This document shows positions 1 through 5,933 of a stretch of 5,961 bases of DNA, piece after piece. Position numbers and translations under genes: made by a program. Source of the stretch: JANNFX01 sp031380225 (GTDB lineage: Bacteria > Pseudomonadota > Alphaproteobacteria > Rhizobiales > Hyphomicrobiaceae); contig JANNFX010000195.1 of NCBI GenBank assembly GCA_031380225.1, positions 1 to 5,961 on the forward strand, written 5' to 3'. Within the stretch, counting starts at the first letter, position 1. Every line of letters starts with the position of its first letter. The notes under the pieces were generated by a model. The model ran no database searches. It was not told the DNA's origin and saw nothing but the letters and a program-made list of their open reading frames with translations.

Positions 1-273
1 TTTCTTTTTAAAAGCATGAAGAACATAGATCGCATCTGCAAAGCGGACAGTATAAACGCTGCGATACGTATCACCGAAATGAATATCAGCCAGTTCCAGG
101 ACGCCACCACCTAACCCCTTGAACGGCTTGGCTGAAGGAGGGTGCTGTCCAGTTTGAGCAAGAAACAATTCGAAACCAAAGCTATCCTGCACCTCGTCTG
201 GGAACTCCATGAAATCATCTCGGCTGGACCCGATCCATCTCAATGGCTTCAAAGGACGGGCAATGCGAGCCAT
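1..273 (-). CDS. Gp49-like (RelE/HigB superfamily) toxin, C-terminus missing
   Basis: Open reading frame of 91 codons from the ATG at 271-273 to the left edge with no stop, so the 3' end lies outside the window. The protein starts MARIARPLKPLRWIGSS. It shows the hallmarks of the phage-derived Gp49-like family (PF05973): an early W-I-G-S-S-R-D-D segment (residues 13-20), F-P-D-E-V (24-28), AKPFKGLGGGVLEL (48-61), then GDTYRSVYTVRF (67-78) and the basic VLHAFKKK (84-91). Members are usually about 110-125 aa, so roughly 20-30 residues are probably lost. Family knowledge: these are type II toxins, probably ribosome-dependent mRNA interferases, normally followed by an XRE-type HTH antitoxin gene. 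That partner would lie just beyond position 1 and cannot be seen. No Shine-Dalgarno precedes the ATG; see the promoter entry. The family call is firm; activity as a toxin is inferred. Confidence 0.85.
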   Translation of the reverse strand, partial: MARIARPLKPLRWIGSSRDDFMEFPDEVQDSFGFELFLAQTGQHPPSAKPFKGLGGGVLELADIHFGDTYRSVYTVRFADAIYVLHAFKKK

Positions 274-278
274 AATCG

Positions 279-308
279 AATTTATGAGTAATAACTCATA
301 ATTGTCAA
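279..308 (-). promoter_or_regulatory. Promoter of the toxin gene, possibly giving a leaderless mRNA
   Basis: On the minus strand a perfect -35 hexamer TTGACA (303-308) is followed, at 18 bp, by TAAATT (279-284) or, at 16 bp, by CATAAA (281-286); each matches TATAAT at four of six positions. Either -10 puts the transcript start at about 272-275, on or within a few bases of the ATG at 273. There is no purine-rich ribosome binding site between the -10 and the ATG, which fits leaderless translation. The spacer is filled by an inverted repeat that looks like an operator. Confidence 0.6.
282..301. promoter_or_regulatory. Perfect inverted repeat, probable autoregulatory operator
   Basis: TTATGAGT (282-289) and ACTCATAA (294-301) are exact reverse complements separated by four bases, AATA. 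The element sits between the -35 (303-308) and overlaps the candidate -10 of the toxin promoter, so a bound repressor would exclude RNA polymerase. In type II toxin-antitoxin operons the antitoxin, alone or with the toxin, typically binds such a palindrome. That an HTH antitoxin encoded beyond the left edge binds here is inference. Confidence 0.6.
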
Positions 309-335
309 GGACGAATAGTGGACAGAATTGCACTC

Positions 336-839
336 CTAAATTGCGCTTAGGTCGCGCTGCATCAGCGTGATGTCGAGCAACTGGCCGTGTTTTTGGCCGA
401 CTTGGGTCAACCGGCCAGCTTCGATAAATCCAACTGCGTTATGGACCGCGATGGACACGTCCCGGCTGCGGCTGTCGCCGATGACGGCGATCATTTGCAT
501 GAAGCCACCTTCTGCAGCGTGTTTGATCAGCGCCCCAAGCAGCGCACGGCCAGTGCCGCGGCCGCGCTTGAGGACATCGACGTAGACTGAATCTTCCAGT
601 GTCCGATAAAACGCGGCGCGGCTGCGGAAGGTACTAGCATAAGCATAGCCGGCGACCACACCGTCTTGCTCTGCTACCAAATACGGATGACCCAGAGCTT
701 GAATGGCGGCCAACCGTTTGCCCATCTCCGCATCAACAGGCGGGTTGATTTCAAAGGTGGCGGTGTCGTCCATCACAGCCTGCCGGTAAATGGCGGTGAT
801 GCTGGCAACATCGGCGGTGCTGGCAGGTCGAATGATCAT
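336..839 (-). CDS. GNAT-family N-acetyltransferase, phosphinothricin acetyltransferase-like
   Basis: A 167-aa protein starting MIIRPASTADVASI, of normal length for the PAT/Bar/MddA (YncA-like) branch of GNAT enzymes. It transfers the acetyl group of acetyl-CoA to a primary amine in the cytosol. Family signatures in order: TATFE (26-30), PYLVAE (52-57), GYAYA (64-68), EDSVYV (82-87), the acetyl-CoA pyrophosphate loop RGRGTGR (92-98), QMIAVIGD (115-122), SIAVHNAVGF (129-138) and LDITLMQRDL (155-164). The substrate cannot be read from sequence. Relatives act on phosphinothricin, methionine sulfoximine/sulfone or other small amino compounds, so the 'phosphinothricin' name should be taken loosely. 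The frame stays open to a TTG at 852-854, but that codon lies in the U-tract of the upstream terminator, so the ATG at 837-839 is preferred. No good Shine-Dalgarno precedes it, and expression may be low or depend on read-through from the upstream gene. Confidence 0.9.
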   Translation of the reverse strand: MIIRPASTADVASITAIYRQAVMDDTATFEINPPVDAEMGKRLAAIQALGHPYLVAEQDGVVAGYAYASTFRSRAAFYRTLEDSVYVDVLKRGRGTGRALLGALIKHAAEGGFMQMIAVIGDSRSRDVSIAVHNAVGFIEAGRLTQVGQKHGQLLDITLMQRDLSAI

Positions 840-852
840 AGGCCGTTGATAC

Positions 853-881
853 AAAAAGGGCCCCGCTTGCGCGAGGCCCTT
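853..881 (-). terminator. Intrinsic terminator of the BI-1 family gene
   Basis: Read on the minus strand, AAGGGCC-U-CGC (881-871) pairs with GCG-G-GGCCCUU (866-856) around the loop GCAA (870-867), and the run continues to five U (857-853). The stem is 11 bp with one U-G wobble, closed by a GNRA tetraloop. On the plus strand the wobble becomes a C-A mismatch and the loop is UUGC with no U-tract, so the signal is directional. It begins 22 nt after the stop of the gene at 904-1686. Confidence 0.88.
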
Positions 882-903
882 CTGATTGAGACCGCCAAAA
901 ACC

Positions 904-1686
904 TTACTCGCGGTCGCCGAACAGTGTCAGCATGTTTATGAACAAGCCGACGAAGTCCTGATACAGCGCGAGTGCGCCAAACACTGAGGCACGGGCCGCC
1001 ATTTCAGCCTGACCGGCAAAGGCGTAGTAGTCATCCTTGATCCGCTGTGTGTCGTAGGCGGTGAAGCCAGCGAAGATCAAGACGCCAAGGCAGGACGTTG
1101 CGAACTGCAACGCCGTCGACTGCAAGAACAGAATGTTCACGATTGCGGCGATCAACACGCCAACCATGCCCATGAACAGGAAGGTGCCCCATCCTGTCAG
1201 GTCACGCTTGGTGGTCATGCCATATACGCCGAGGGCGCCGAATGTAGCGGCCGAGATGAAGAAGATATTGGCGATCGACGACCCGGTGAAGACAAGGAAG
1301 ATCGATGACAGCGAAAGGCCGACCAGCGCCGAGTAGACCCAAAACGAGGTCTGAGCGCCAGCGACGCTCATGCGGTTCGCGCGGATGGCAAAGAAAAACA
1401 CAAAAGCCAGAGGCGCGAACGCCAGCACCCATTTCAGTGGCGTGGTGTAAAGTGCAACGCCAAGGGGCGTCAGCAGGATTTTACCACCATTTAGAGCGGC
1501 GGCGGCGGTCGCCGGATCCGAGGTCGTTGCGACGGCATGAATTATGTATGCCAACAGGCCGGTCAGGGCGACGCCACCGGCCATATAGTTGTAGACGCCA
1601 AGCATGTAGGACTTGAGACCCGCGTCGAACACGTCGCTCGAACGGACGACGCCGCCTTGAGCGGCAGAATTCCGGAAGTCAGCCAT
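904..1686 (-). CDS. Bax inhibitor-1 (BI-1)/YccA-family seven-helix membrane protein
   Basis: A 260-aa protein starting MADFRNSAAQGG, with a soluble N-terminus of about 25 residues and seven hydrophobic segments at roughly 28-50, 84-101, 113-133, 138-157, 166-188, 194-211 and 235-255. The conserved BI-1 (UPF0005/TMBIM) motifs are present: FTAYDTQRIK (208-217) in helix 6 and LYQDFVGLFINML (241-253) in helix 7. D212 and D244 match the aspartate pair that, in Bacillus YetJ, forms a pH-sensitive latch of a calcium leak pathway. The protein should sit in the inner membrane. Bacterial members are linked to ion leak and to contact with the FtsH protease (YccA), but the role here is not determined. 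The ATG at 1684-1686 has an AGGGA ribosome binding site (1693-1697) six bases upstream. The gene ends in its own terminator and has its own leader, so it looks monocistronic. Confidence 0.93.
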   Translation of the reverse strand: MADFRNSAAQGGVVRSSDVFDAGLKSYMLGVYNYMAGGVALTGLLAYIIHAVATTSDPATAAAALNGGKILLTPLGVALYTTPLKWVLAFAPLAFVFFFAIRANRMSVAGAQTSFWVYSALVGLSLSSIFLVFTGSSIANIFFISAATFGALGVYGMTTKRDLTGWGTFLFMGMVGVLIAAIVNILFLQSTALQFATSCLGVLIFAGFTAYDTQRIKDDYYAFAGQAEMAARASVFGALALYQDFVGLFINMLTLFGDRE

Positions 1687-1702
1687 AGTCTTTCCCTTTT
1701 CA

Positions 1703-1720
1703 AAACCCGGTCAAACCCGG
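1703..1720. repeat. Tandem 10-bp direct repeat in the BI-1 gene leader
   Basis: AAACCCGG occurs at 1703-1710 and again at 1713-1720, exactly one helical turn apart; with flanking bases the units read TCAAAACCCGG and TCAAACCCGG on the plus strand. It lies between the predicted transcript start (about 1724) and the ribosome binding site. It could be a protein-binding site or chance. Confidence 0.4.
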
Positions 1721-1730
1721 AGTTATCCAG

Positions 1731-1783
1731 AATATGGGATGAGCCGCGACGGCGTTCAAGCGGTATTCGACAAAAAAAATTTT
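1731..1783 (-). promoter_or_regulatory. Candidate promoter of the BI-1 family gene with an upstream A/T tract
   Basis: On the minus strand TTGAAC (1754-1759) and CATATT (1731-1736), each four of six to consensus, are separated by 17 bp. The predicted start is near 1724, giving a leader of about 38 nt. An A8T4 tract on the plus strand (1772-1783) lies at about -48 to -59, where the alpha subunit of RNA polymerase contacts UP elements, and such tracts bend DNA. The hexamers alone are weak; the combination makes the call reasonable. Confidence 0.45.
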
Positions 1784-1831
1784 GGGTTGCCGGGATTTGT
1801 AAATTCCATCCAACTTATTGTTAATGAATAG

Positions 1832-4411
1832 TTATTCGCCTTTTAAATAGGCGGCGGGCCGGGCTCGGAGTACCGCCCAGGTGCCGGCGCCACCGAAAAG
1901 CAGCACCAGCCCAATGGCCAACCCCATCGATTGCAGAATAGCGGCAACTGAGAAGGTGAATGGGATGCTCATTACCTGAGTGACCGCAACCCAAGCCGCC
2001 AGAGTACCAAGACCGACAGCAAACCCGGCCGCCAGTATTGCTAAAAATAGATATTCAGCCAGATGCGCGGATATAATCCGGCGCTTCGTGGCCCCGAGTG
2101 TCTTCAGGATCACGGCCTCCAACATCCGCCGCCGTTGCGCGGTGGCTAGCGCACCAGCCAACACCAAAGCGCCGGACAGCAGCGTTACGCCGCCAGCCAC
2201 GCGCACCGCCGTCATGACTTTTCGGAACACTTTGTCAAACGCATTGATGGCATCGCGAACGCGGATCGGCGTCACGGCGGGAAACTCACGGCCAAGTGCG
2301 CGTGCCAGCTTCACCTCGGTATCGAGAGGAGTGCCCTTGGGAAGCGTGAGTGTCGCCAACACTGCGTGCGGCGCACCCGCAAGGGTGTTTGGCGAAAATA
2401 CCATGACGAAATTGAGTGCCAAGCTCTCCCATTTGACTTCTCGCAAGTTTGAAATTCGCGCGCTTAAATTGCGGCCCAACACGTTGACGGTGACCATGTC
2501 GCCAATTTTGACACCGAGCTTTTCGGCTAATTCCGCCTCGAATGAAACCAACGGCTCGCCTGAATACCCATTCGGCCACCACTCACCGGAGACGATCTTC
2601 GAGCCTTCCGGAATTTCGTCCGCATAGGTCAATCCGCGGTCGCCATTCAACACCCACTGCGCTTCGGGCGGCGCCTTGATTTCTTCGACGGGCGTATCCT
2701 TGAGCTTGATGAGACGGCCACGCAGCATCGGCGCATTGACGACATGCGTGCCTGGTGCCTGCCTTTCAACCACGGCTTTGACGCTGTCGAAGTCCGCCTT
2801 TGGAATGTCGAGGACAAAATAGTCGGGGCTATTTTCAGGGATGCGGCCTGTCAGTTCGTTGACCAGCGAAGTATCGGCAAGCGCTACGGCCGTTAGCAAC
2901 GTCAAACCTGTGCCTAGCGACAGCACAACCGAACGCGTCAGGCCATCGGGTGCCGCAAGATTGCCGATCGCAAGCGCTAACTCTGGACGCCGGGGGCGCC
3001 TGATGCGGCCAGCCACTTTCGTCACTAGCCGTCCAAGGCTTGAGAACACTGCAAACACCACGACAACGCCGATGCTAAACAGAAACGCGATGCGCTGGCT
3101 TTCGGCGGTCAGCACTGCAACCGCGACTAAGGCCAACGCTACTACGGCCACTGCGACCCAAATCGCGCGCTTCGGCTGCACCGGATCTTCCGCAATGTTG
3201 TCGCGAAACAAAACGGCAGTACTCATGGCCTCAGCGCGGCCAAGCGGCCACAGAGCAAACAAAAGCGCGACTGCAAAACCATAGAGCGCCGAAGTCGCAA
3301 GCGTTGCCAACGAAATCGACATTTCAGCTTTTACCGGCAGCAAGTGGCCATACATGGTGCCGAGTATCTTTGGAACCAACGCGCCGCCTGCCAGTCCAAT
3401 CAATACGCCGATGGTGGCGATCGCCATCACTTGGGTCAGAAACACTCTGAAAACAAAGCCGCTGGTGGCACCAACTGTGCGCATGGTGGCAATCGATTTG
3501 CGGCGCTTGTCGATGAAGGTGTTGACGGCATTTGCGACCCCAACGCCCCCAACCAACAGCGACGTTAATCCGAGCAAGGTCAAGAATTGACGTAAGCGTT
3601 CCAGCGTCCGGCTGACTTCGGGCGATGGCTGGCGGCGGTCGGCAACGGAAAAACCCGCGTCTGGGAATTGCGCCTTGATGGCGTCGCGTGCCGCGGCGAG
3701 ATTTTCGGGCCTGTCACCTGCGTTATCGTTGAGTTTCAGCGCATATCGCCACCTGACCAGCGTGCCGGGTTTAATGAGGCCGGTCCGATCGAGCGTGTCG
3801 AGCGAGACGAAAATGCGGGGGCCGTACGTGAGCCTGTCGGCGATGGCATCGGGTTCGGCTGCAGCGGTTGCGCGCACAGTCAATTCAGCGTCGCCAATCT
3901 TGATCTTATCGCCGGGCTTAAGACCCAGTTGCTCAAGCAGGATCGCATCAGCTGCCGCATCAGGCCCATTGCGAATGGCGTCATTGAAGGAAGCTGCGCC
4001 GGTGACATCGACGCTTCCGACCATCGGGTAGAGCGCATCGACGGCCTTCAATTCGACCAGCGCCTGTTCTTCGCCATCGAGACGGCGCGCAATCGTCCGC
4101 AGCGTGGCGGTTTCACTGACACGGCCGCGCTCGTTCAACCATGCCCGCTCGGCCCCGGTTGCGCGGGCGTGGACTCGCGCCAGTGTGACATCACCGCCGA
4201 GGATCATTTCACCTTGAGTTTCGAAGCCCTTCTTCAAGGCGTCTGACAACGCTCCGACAGCCGTGATAACGAGAACGCCGAGCGCCAGGCAGGCGATAAA
4301 CACGTAGAGTCCGCCGAGGCCGGCCCTGAGTTCGCGTGCCGCCATGCAGAGCACAAGCGGCATCTGCCAACCTGGCTTAGCAGTGACTGCCGTGCTTGAA
4401 ATGACCGTCAT
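1832..4411 (-). CDS. ybbP: YbbP-type ABC transporter permease (FtsX/MacB superfamily)
   Basis: An 859-aa inner-membrane permease, partner of the ATPase encoded immediately upstream. Hydrophobic segments lie near 34-55, 276-298, 324-346, 372-391, 416-434, 441-459, 492-511, 735-757, 784-808 and 826-848. That is ten helices, the YbbP layout of two FtsX units with an extra central pair. Large extracytoplasmic domains span about 56-275 and 512-734. FtsX coupling-helix motifs that dock on the ATPase occur in both halves: RRKSIATMRTVGAT (303-316) and RRRMLEAVILKTLGAT (760-775). Proteins of this superfamily are thought to act by mechanotransmission and not by classical import. With TesA, YbbAP is thought to present hydrophobic or acylated molecules for hydrolysis; the substrate here is not known. 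The ATG at 4409-4411 overlaps the ATPase stop as ATGA, implying translational coupling; only a weak AAAAGG lies upstream. Frame and length are intact. Confidence 0.93.
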   Translation of the reverse strand: MTVISSTAVTAKPGWQMPLVLCMAARELRAGLGGLYVFIACLALGVLVITAVGALSDALKKGFETQGEMILGGDVTLARVHARATGAERAWLNERGRVSETATLRTIARRLDGEEQALVELKAVDALYPMVGSVDVTGAASFNDAIRNGPDAAADAILLEQLGLKPGDKIKIGDAELTVRATAAAEPDAIADRLTYGPRIFVSLDTLDRTGLIKPGTLVRWRYALKLNDNAGDRPENLAAARDAIKAQFPDAGFSVADRRQPSPEVSRTLERLRQFLTLLGLTSLLVGGVGVANAVNTFIDKRRKSIATMRTVGATSGFVFRVFLTQVMAIATIGVLIGLAGGALVPKILGTMYGHLLPVKAEMSISLATLATSALYGFAVALLFALWPLGRAEAMSTAVLFRDNIAEDPVQPKRAIWVAVAVVALALVAVAVLTAESQRIAFLFSIGVVVVFAVFSSLGRLVTKVAGRIRRPRRPELALAIGNLAAPDGLTRSVVLSLGTGLTLLTAVALADTSLVNELTGRIPENSPDYFVLDIPKADFDSVKAVVERQAPGTHVVNAPMLRGRLIKLKDTPVEEIKAPPEAQWVLNGDRGLTYADEIPEGSKIVSGEWWPNGYSGEPLVSFEAELAEKLGVKIGDMVTVNVLGRNLSARISNLREVKWESLALNFVMVFSPNTLAGAPHAVLATLTLPKGTPLDTEVKLARALGREFPAVTPIRVRDAINAFDKVFRKVMTAVRVAGGVTLLSGALVLAGALATAQRRRMLEAVILKTLGATKRRIISAHLAEYLFLAILAAGFAVGLGTLAAWVAVTQVMSIPFTFSVAAILQSMGLAIGLVLLFGGAGTWAVLRARPAAYLKGE

Positions 4412-5100
4412 GCCGCGACCGCCTTTTCATCGGAAACGATGACGCCATCGGCCATGCGTATGGTGCGGCTGCACTGGCGTGCCAAGCGCTCGTCATGGGT
4501 GACGAGCACCAGTGTTGTGTGTCTTGACTTCTGCAGTTGAAACAAAAGGTCGGTGATGTTGGTGCCGGTTTTGGTATCTAGATTGCCGGTCGGTTCATCA
4601 GCCAGTATGATTTTTGGCTGTGGCGCTAAGGCGCGCGCGATCGCTACGCGCTGTTGTTCGCCACCTGACAATTGCGCCGGGAAATGCCGGGCGCGGTGAT
4701 CGAGCCCAACTTCTTTGAGCCGCTCGGCAGCGACCGTCGTGGCATCGATCCGGCCGGAAAATTCTAACGGCAGAGCGACATTTTCAATTGCTGTCATAGT
4801 TGGAACCAAATGGAACGCCTGGAATACGATGCCGATATTGGCGCCGCGCATCAGGGCTAGTTCGTCCTCGGTCATAGTAGTCAGGTCACGCCCTGCAATT
4901 GTCACGCGGCCGCTGGTAGCCGGTTCCAGTCCAGCAAGCACCATCAACAGCGATGTCTTGCCCGATCCAGATGGGCCGACAATCGCTACTGTCTCGCCAG
5001 CTGCAACATGAAGCGCCACGCCACGCAGAATGTTCACCGGTCCGGCCCGGCTCGGCAGCGTCAGGCGCACGTCGCGAAGGTCAATTAACGGCTCGCTCAC
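4408..5100 (-). CDS. ybbA: YbbA-type ABC transporter ATPase (LolD/MacB-like)
   Basis: A 230-aa cytosolic ATPase that powers the YbbP permease. All catalytic elements are present: Walker A GPSGSGKTS (42-50), Q-loop VFQAFHLVP with Q94, signature LSGGEQQR (144-151), Walker B IILADE (164-169) with the catalytic glutamate E169, D-loop GNLD (172-175), and switch histidine H202 in LVTHD. The chosen start is the GTG at 5098-5100, giving VSEPLIDLRDV. It has an AGGAG site (5111-5115) ten bases upstream and yields the usual family length. The frame stays open to a TTG at 5212-5214, but that would add 38 residues unlike the family and overlap the start of tesA. It overlaps ybbP by four bases and is divergent from tesA. 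The family call is certain; the ybbA assignment over lolD rests on the neighbours. Confidence 0.93.
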   Translation of the reverse strand: MSEPLIDLRDVRLTLPSRAGPVNILRGVALHVAAGETVAIVGPSGSGKTSLLMVLAGLEPATSGRVTIAGRDLTTMTEDELALMRGANIGIVFQAFHLVPTMTAIENVALPLEFSGRIDATTVAAERLKEVGLDHRARHFPAQLSGGEQQRVAIARALAPQPKIILADEPTGNLDTKTGTNITDLLFQLQKSRHTTLVLVTHDERLARQCSRTIRMADGVIVSDEKAVAA

Positions 5101-5198
5101 GCTGAATTGGCTCCTGGAATTTGTGGACTTTGACGCCAGCCCCGCAATCACCACATAAGGGGGGCAGACACTCCATGACGTGCGGCTGAGGCAGAAAC
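5101..5198. promoter_or_regulatory. Shared ybbA/tesA intergenic region with candidate tesA promoter
   Basis: These 98 bp must hold the control signals of both divergent transcripts. For tesA, TTGACG (5130-5135) and CATAAG (5154-5159) with an 18-bp spacer form a plausible sigma70-type promoter, starting near 5166 just after a run of six G (5159-5164). A GAGG ribosome binding site (5188-5191) lies seven bases before the ATG at 5199. For ybbA I see the AGGAG site (5111-5115) but no convincing -35/-10 pair. Confidence 0.45.
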
Positions 5199-5921
5199 AT
5201 GAAGCACCAAACAATTCCGTGGCTGGCTCGAATTCGCTCTCTGCTTATGGCGCTTATCATGGCGGATGCCTTGTTCGTCAACGCTGGTGTGGCGCTGCTG
5301 GTGCCCACTGGGCCGGCAATGGCCGCTGATACTCCGTCGCGCCCGATTAAAATCGTTGCTTTCGGCGACAGTCTAACGGCTGGCTACTTGTTGCCTCCTA
5401 AAGACGCGTTCCCAGCGCAGTTACTGGCAGCTCTCAAGTCAAAAGGTCACGGCGTTGAAATCGAAAACGCGGGCGTATCGGGCGATACCTCGGCTGCCGG
5501 ACTTGAGCGGTTTGATTGGGCTATCCCCGATGGCACCGACGCCGTCATTCTCGAACTCGGCGCGAACGACGGGCTACGCGGAATCCCGCCAGAAGTGACA
5601 CGCAAGAACCTTGATCAAATACTCTCGAAACTCAAAGCCCGCGGTATCGATGTGTTGATTGCCGGCATGGTTGCGCCCGAAAATTGGGGCCGCAACTATT
5701 CCGTTTCGTTCAACACCATCTATCGTGATTTGAGCGCCACCTACGGCACATTGTATTATCCGTTTTTTCTGGACGGCGTCGCTTTAAAGCCTGAGCTGAA
5801 TTTGTCCGACGGATTGCATCCAACCGGCAAAGGCATCGCGATAGTCGTCGAGCGTATGATGCCGGTAGTTGAGCAGTTACTCGACCGGGTCCGCACCCGG
5901 CGGCTCGCTGCTGCGGGTTAG
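5199..5921 (+). CDS. tesA: TesA-like periplasmic SGNH-hydrolase (arylesterase / acyl-CoA thioesterase I / lysophospholipase L1)
   Basis: A 240-aa exported esterase. Residues 1-42 form a Sec signal peptide: basic start (K2, R11, R13), long hydrophobic core, and an A-M-A site (40-42) before ADTPS, leaving a mature enzyme of about 198 residues. The four SGNH blocks are intact: GDSLTAGY (56-63) with nucleophile S58, NAGVSGDTS (90-98) with oxyanion G95, ELGANDGLRG (119-128) with N123, and SDGLHPTG (203-210) with D204 and H207. They match S10, G44, N73, D154 and H157 of mature E. coli TesA. The enzyme hydrolyses ester or thioester bonds of acyl substrates in the periplasm. Its divergent placement beside ybbAP matches E. 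coli and supports joint action with that transporter. The ATG at 5199 has a GAGG site at proper spacing; later in-frame ATGs (M17, M21) would remove the basic n-region. Natural substrate unknown. Confidence 0.93.
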   Translation: MKHQTIPWLARIRSLLMALIMADALFVNAGVALLVPTGPAMAADTPSRPIKIVAFGDSLTAGYLLPPKDAFPAQLLAALKSKGHGVEIENAGVSGDTSAAGLERFDWAIPDGTDAVILELGANDGLRGIPPEVTRKNLDQILSKLKARGIDVLIAGMVAPENWGRNYSVSFNTIYRDLSATYGTLYYPFFLDGVALKPELNLSDGLHPTGKGIAIVVERMMPVVEQLLDRVRTRRLAAAG

Positions 5922-5933
5922 ATCGATGCGTAG

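Noticed and set aside
840..854. N-terminal extension of the GNAT protein to the TTG at 852-854
   Set aside because: The TTG lies in the U-tract of an intrinsic terminator, has no ribosome binding site, and the extra five residues are not typical of the family.
1772..1807. Terminator for ybbP formed by the GGGATTT/AAATTCC repeat and the following run of eight T on the minus strand
   Set aside because: The stem is short, has a mismatch and a two-base loop in minus-strand RNA, and is separated from the T run by about 12 bases, so it does not fit an intrinsic terminator. The A/T tract is better explained as an UP-like element of the next promoter.
1826..1837. GAATA-GT-TATTC inverted repeat overlapping the ybbP stop codon
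   Set aside because: Five-base A/T-rich arms with a two-base loop are expected by chance and give no stable hairpin.
1980..2627. Plus-strand open frame of 215 codons opposite ybbP
   Set aside because: It is antisense to a clearly coding gene with full family motifs, its composition mirrors the codon pattern of that gene, and it has no recognisable domain or ribosome binding site.
3668..4246. Plus-strand open frame of 192 codons opposite ybbP
   Set aside because: It is a shadow of the 5' part of ybbP in high-GC DNA; no motif, start signal or neighbour supports it.
5159..5164. Run of six G near the tesA transcript start as a phase-variation tract
   Set aside because: It is too short for likely slippage-driven switching and lies outside both coding regions and promoter spacers.
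5101..5214. 38-residue N-terminal extension of YbbA from the TTG at 5212-5214
   Set aside because: It would overlap the tesA start and the whole shared promoter region, includes cysteine-rich sequence foreign to the family, and a GTG with AGGAG upstream gives the normal length.
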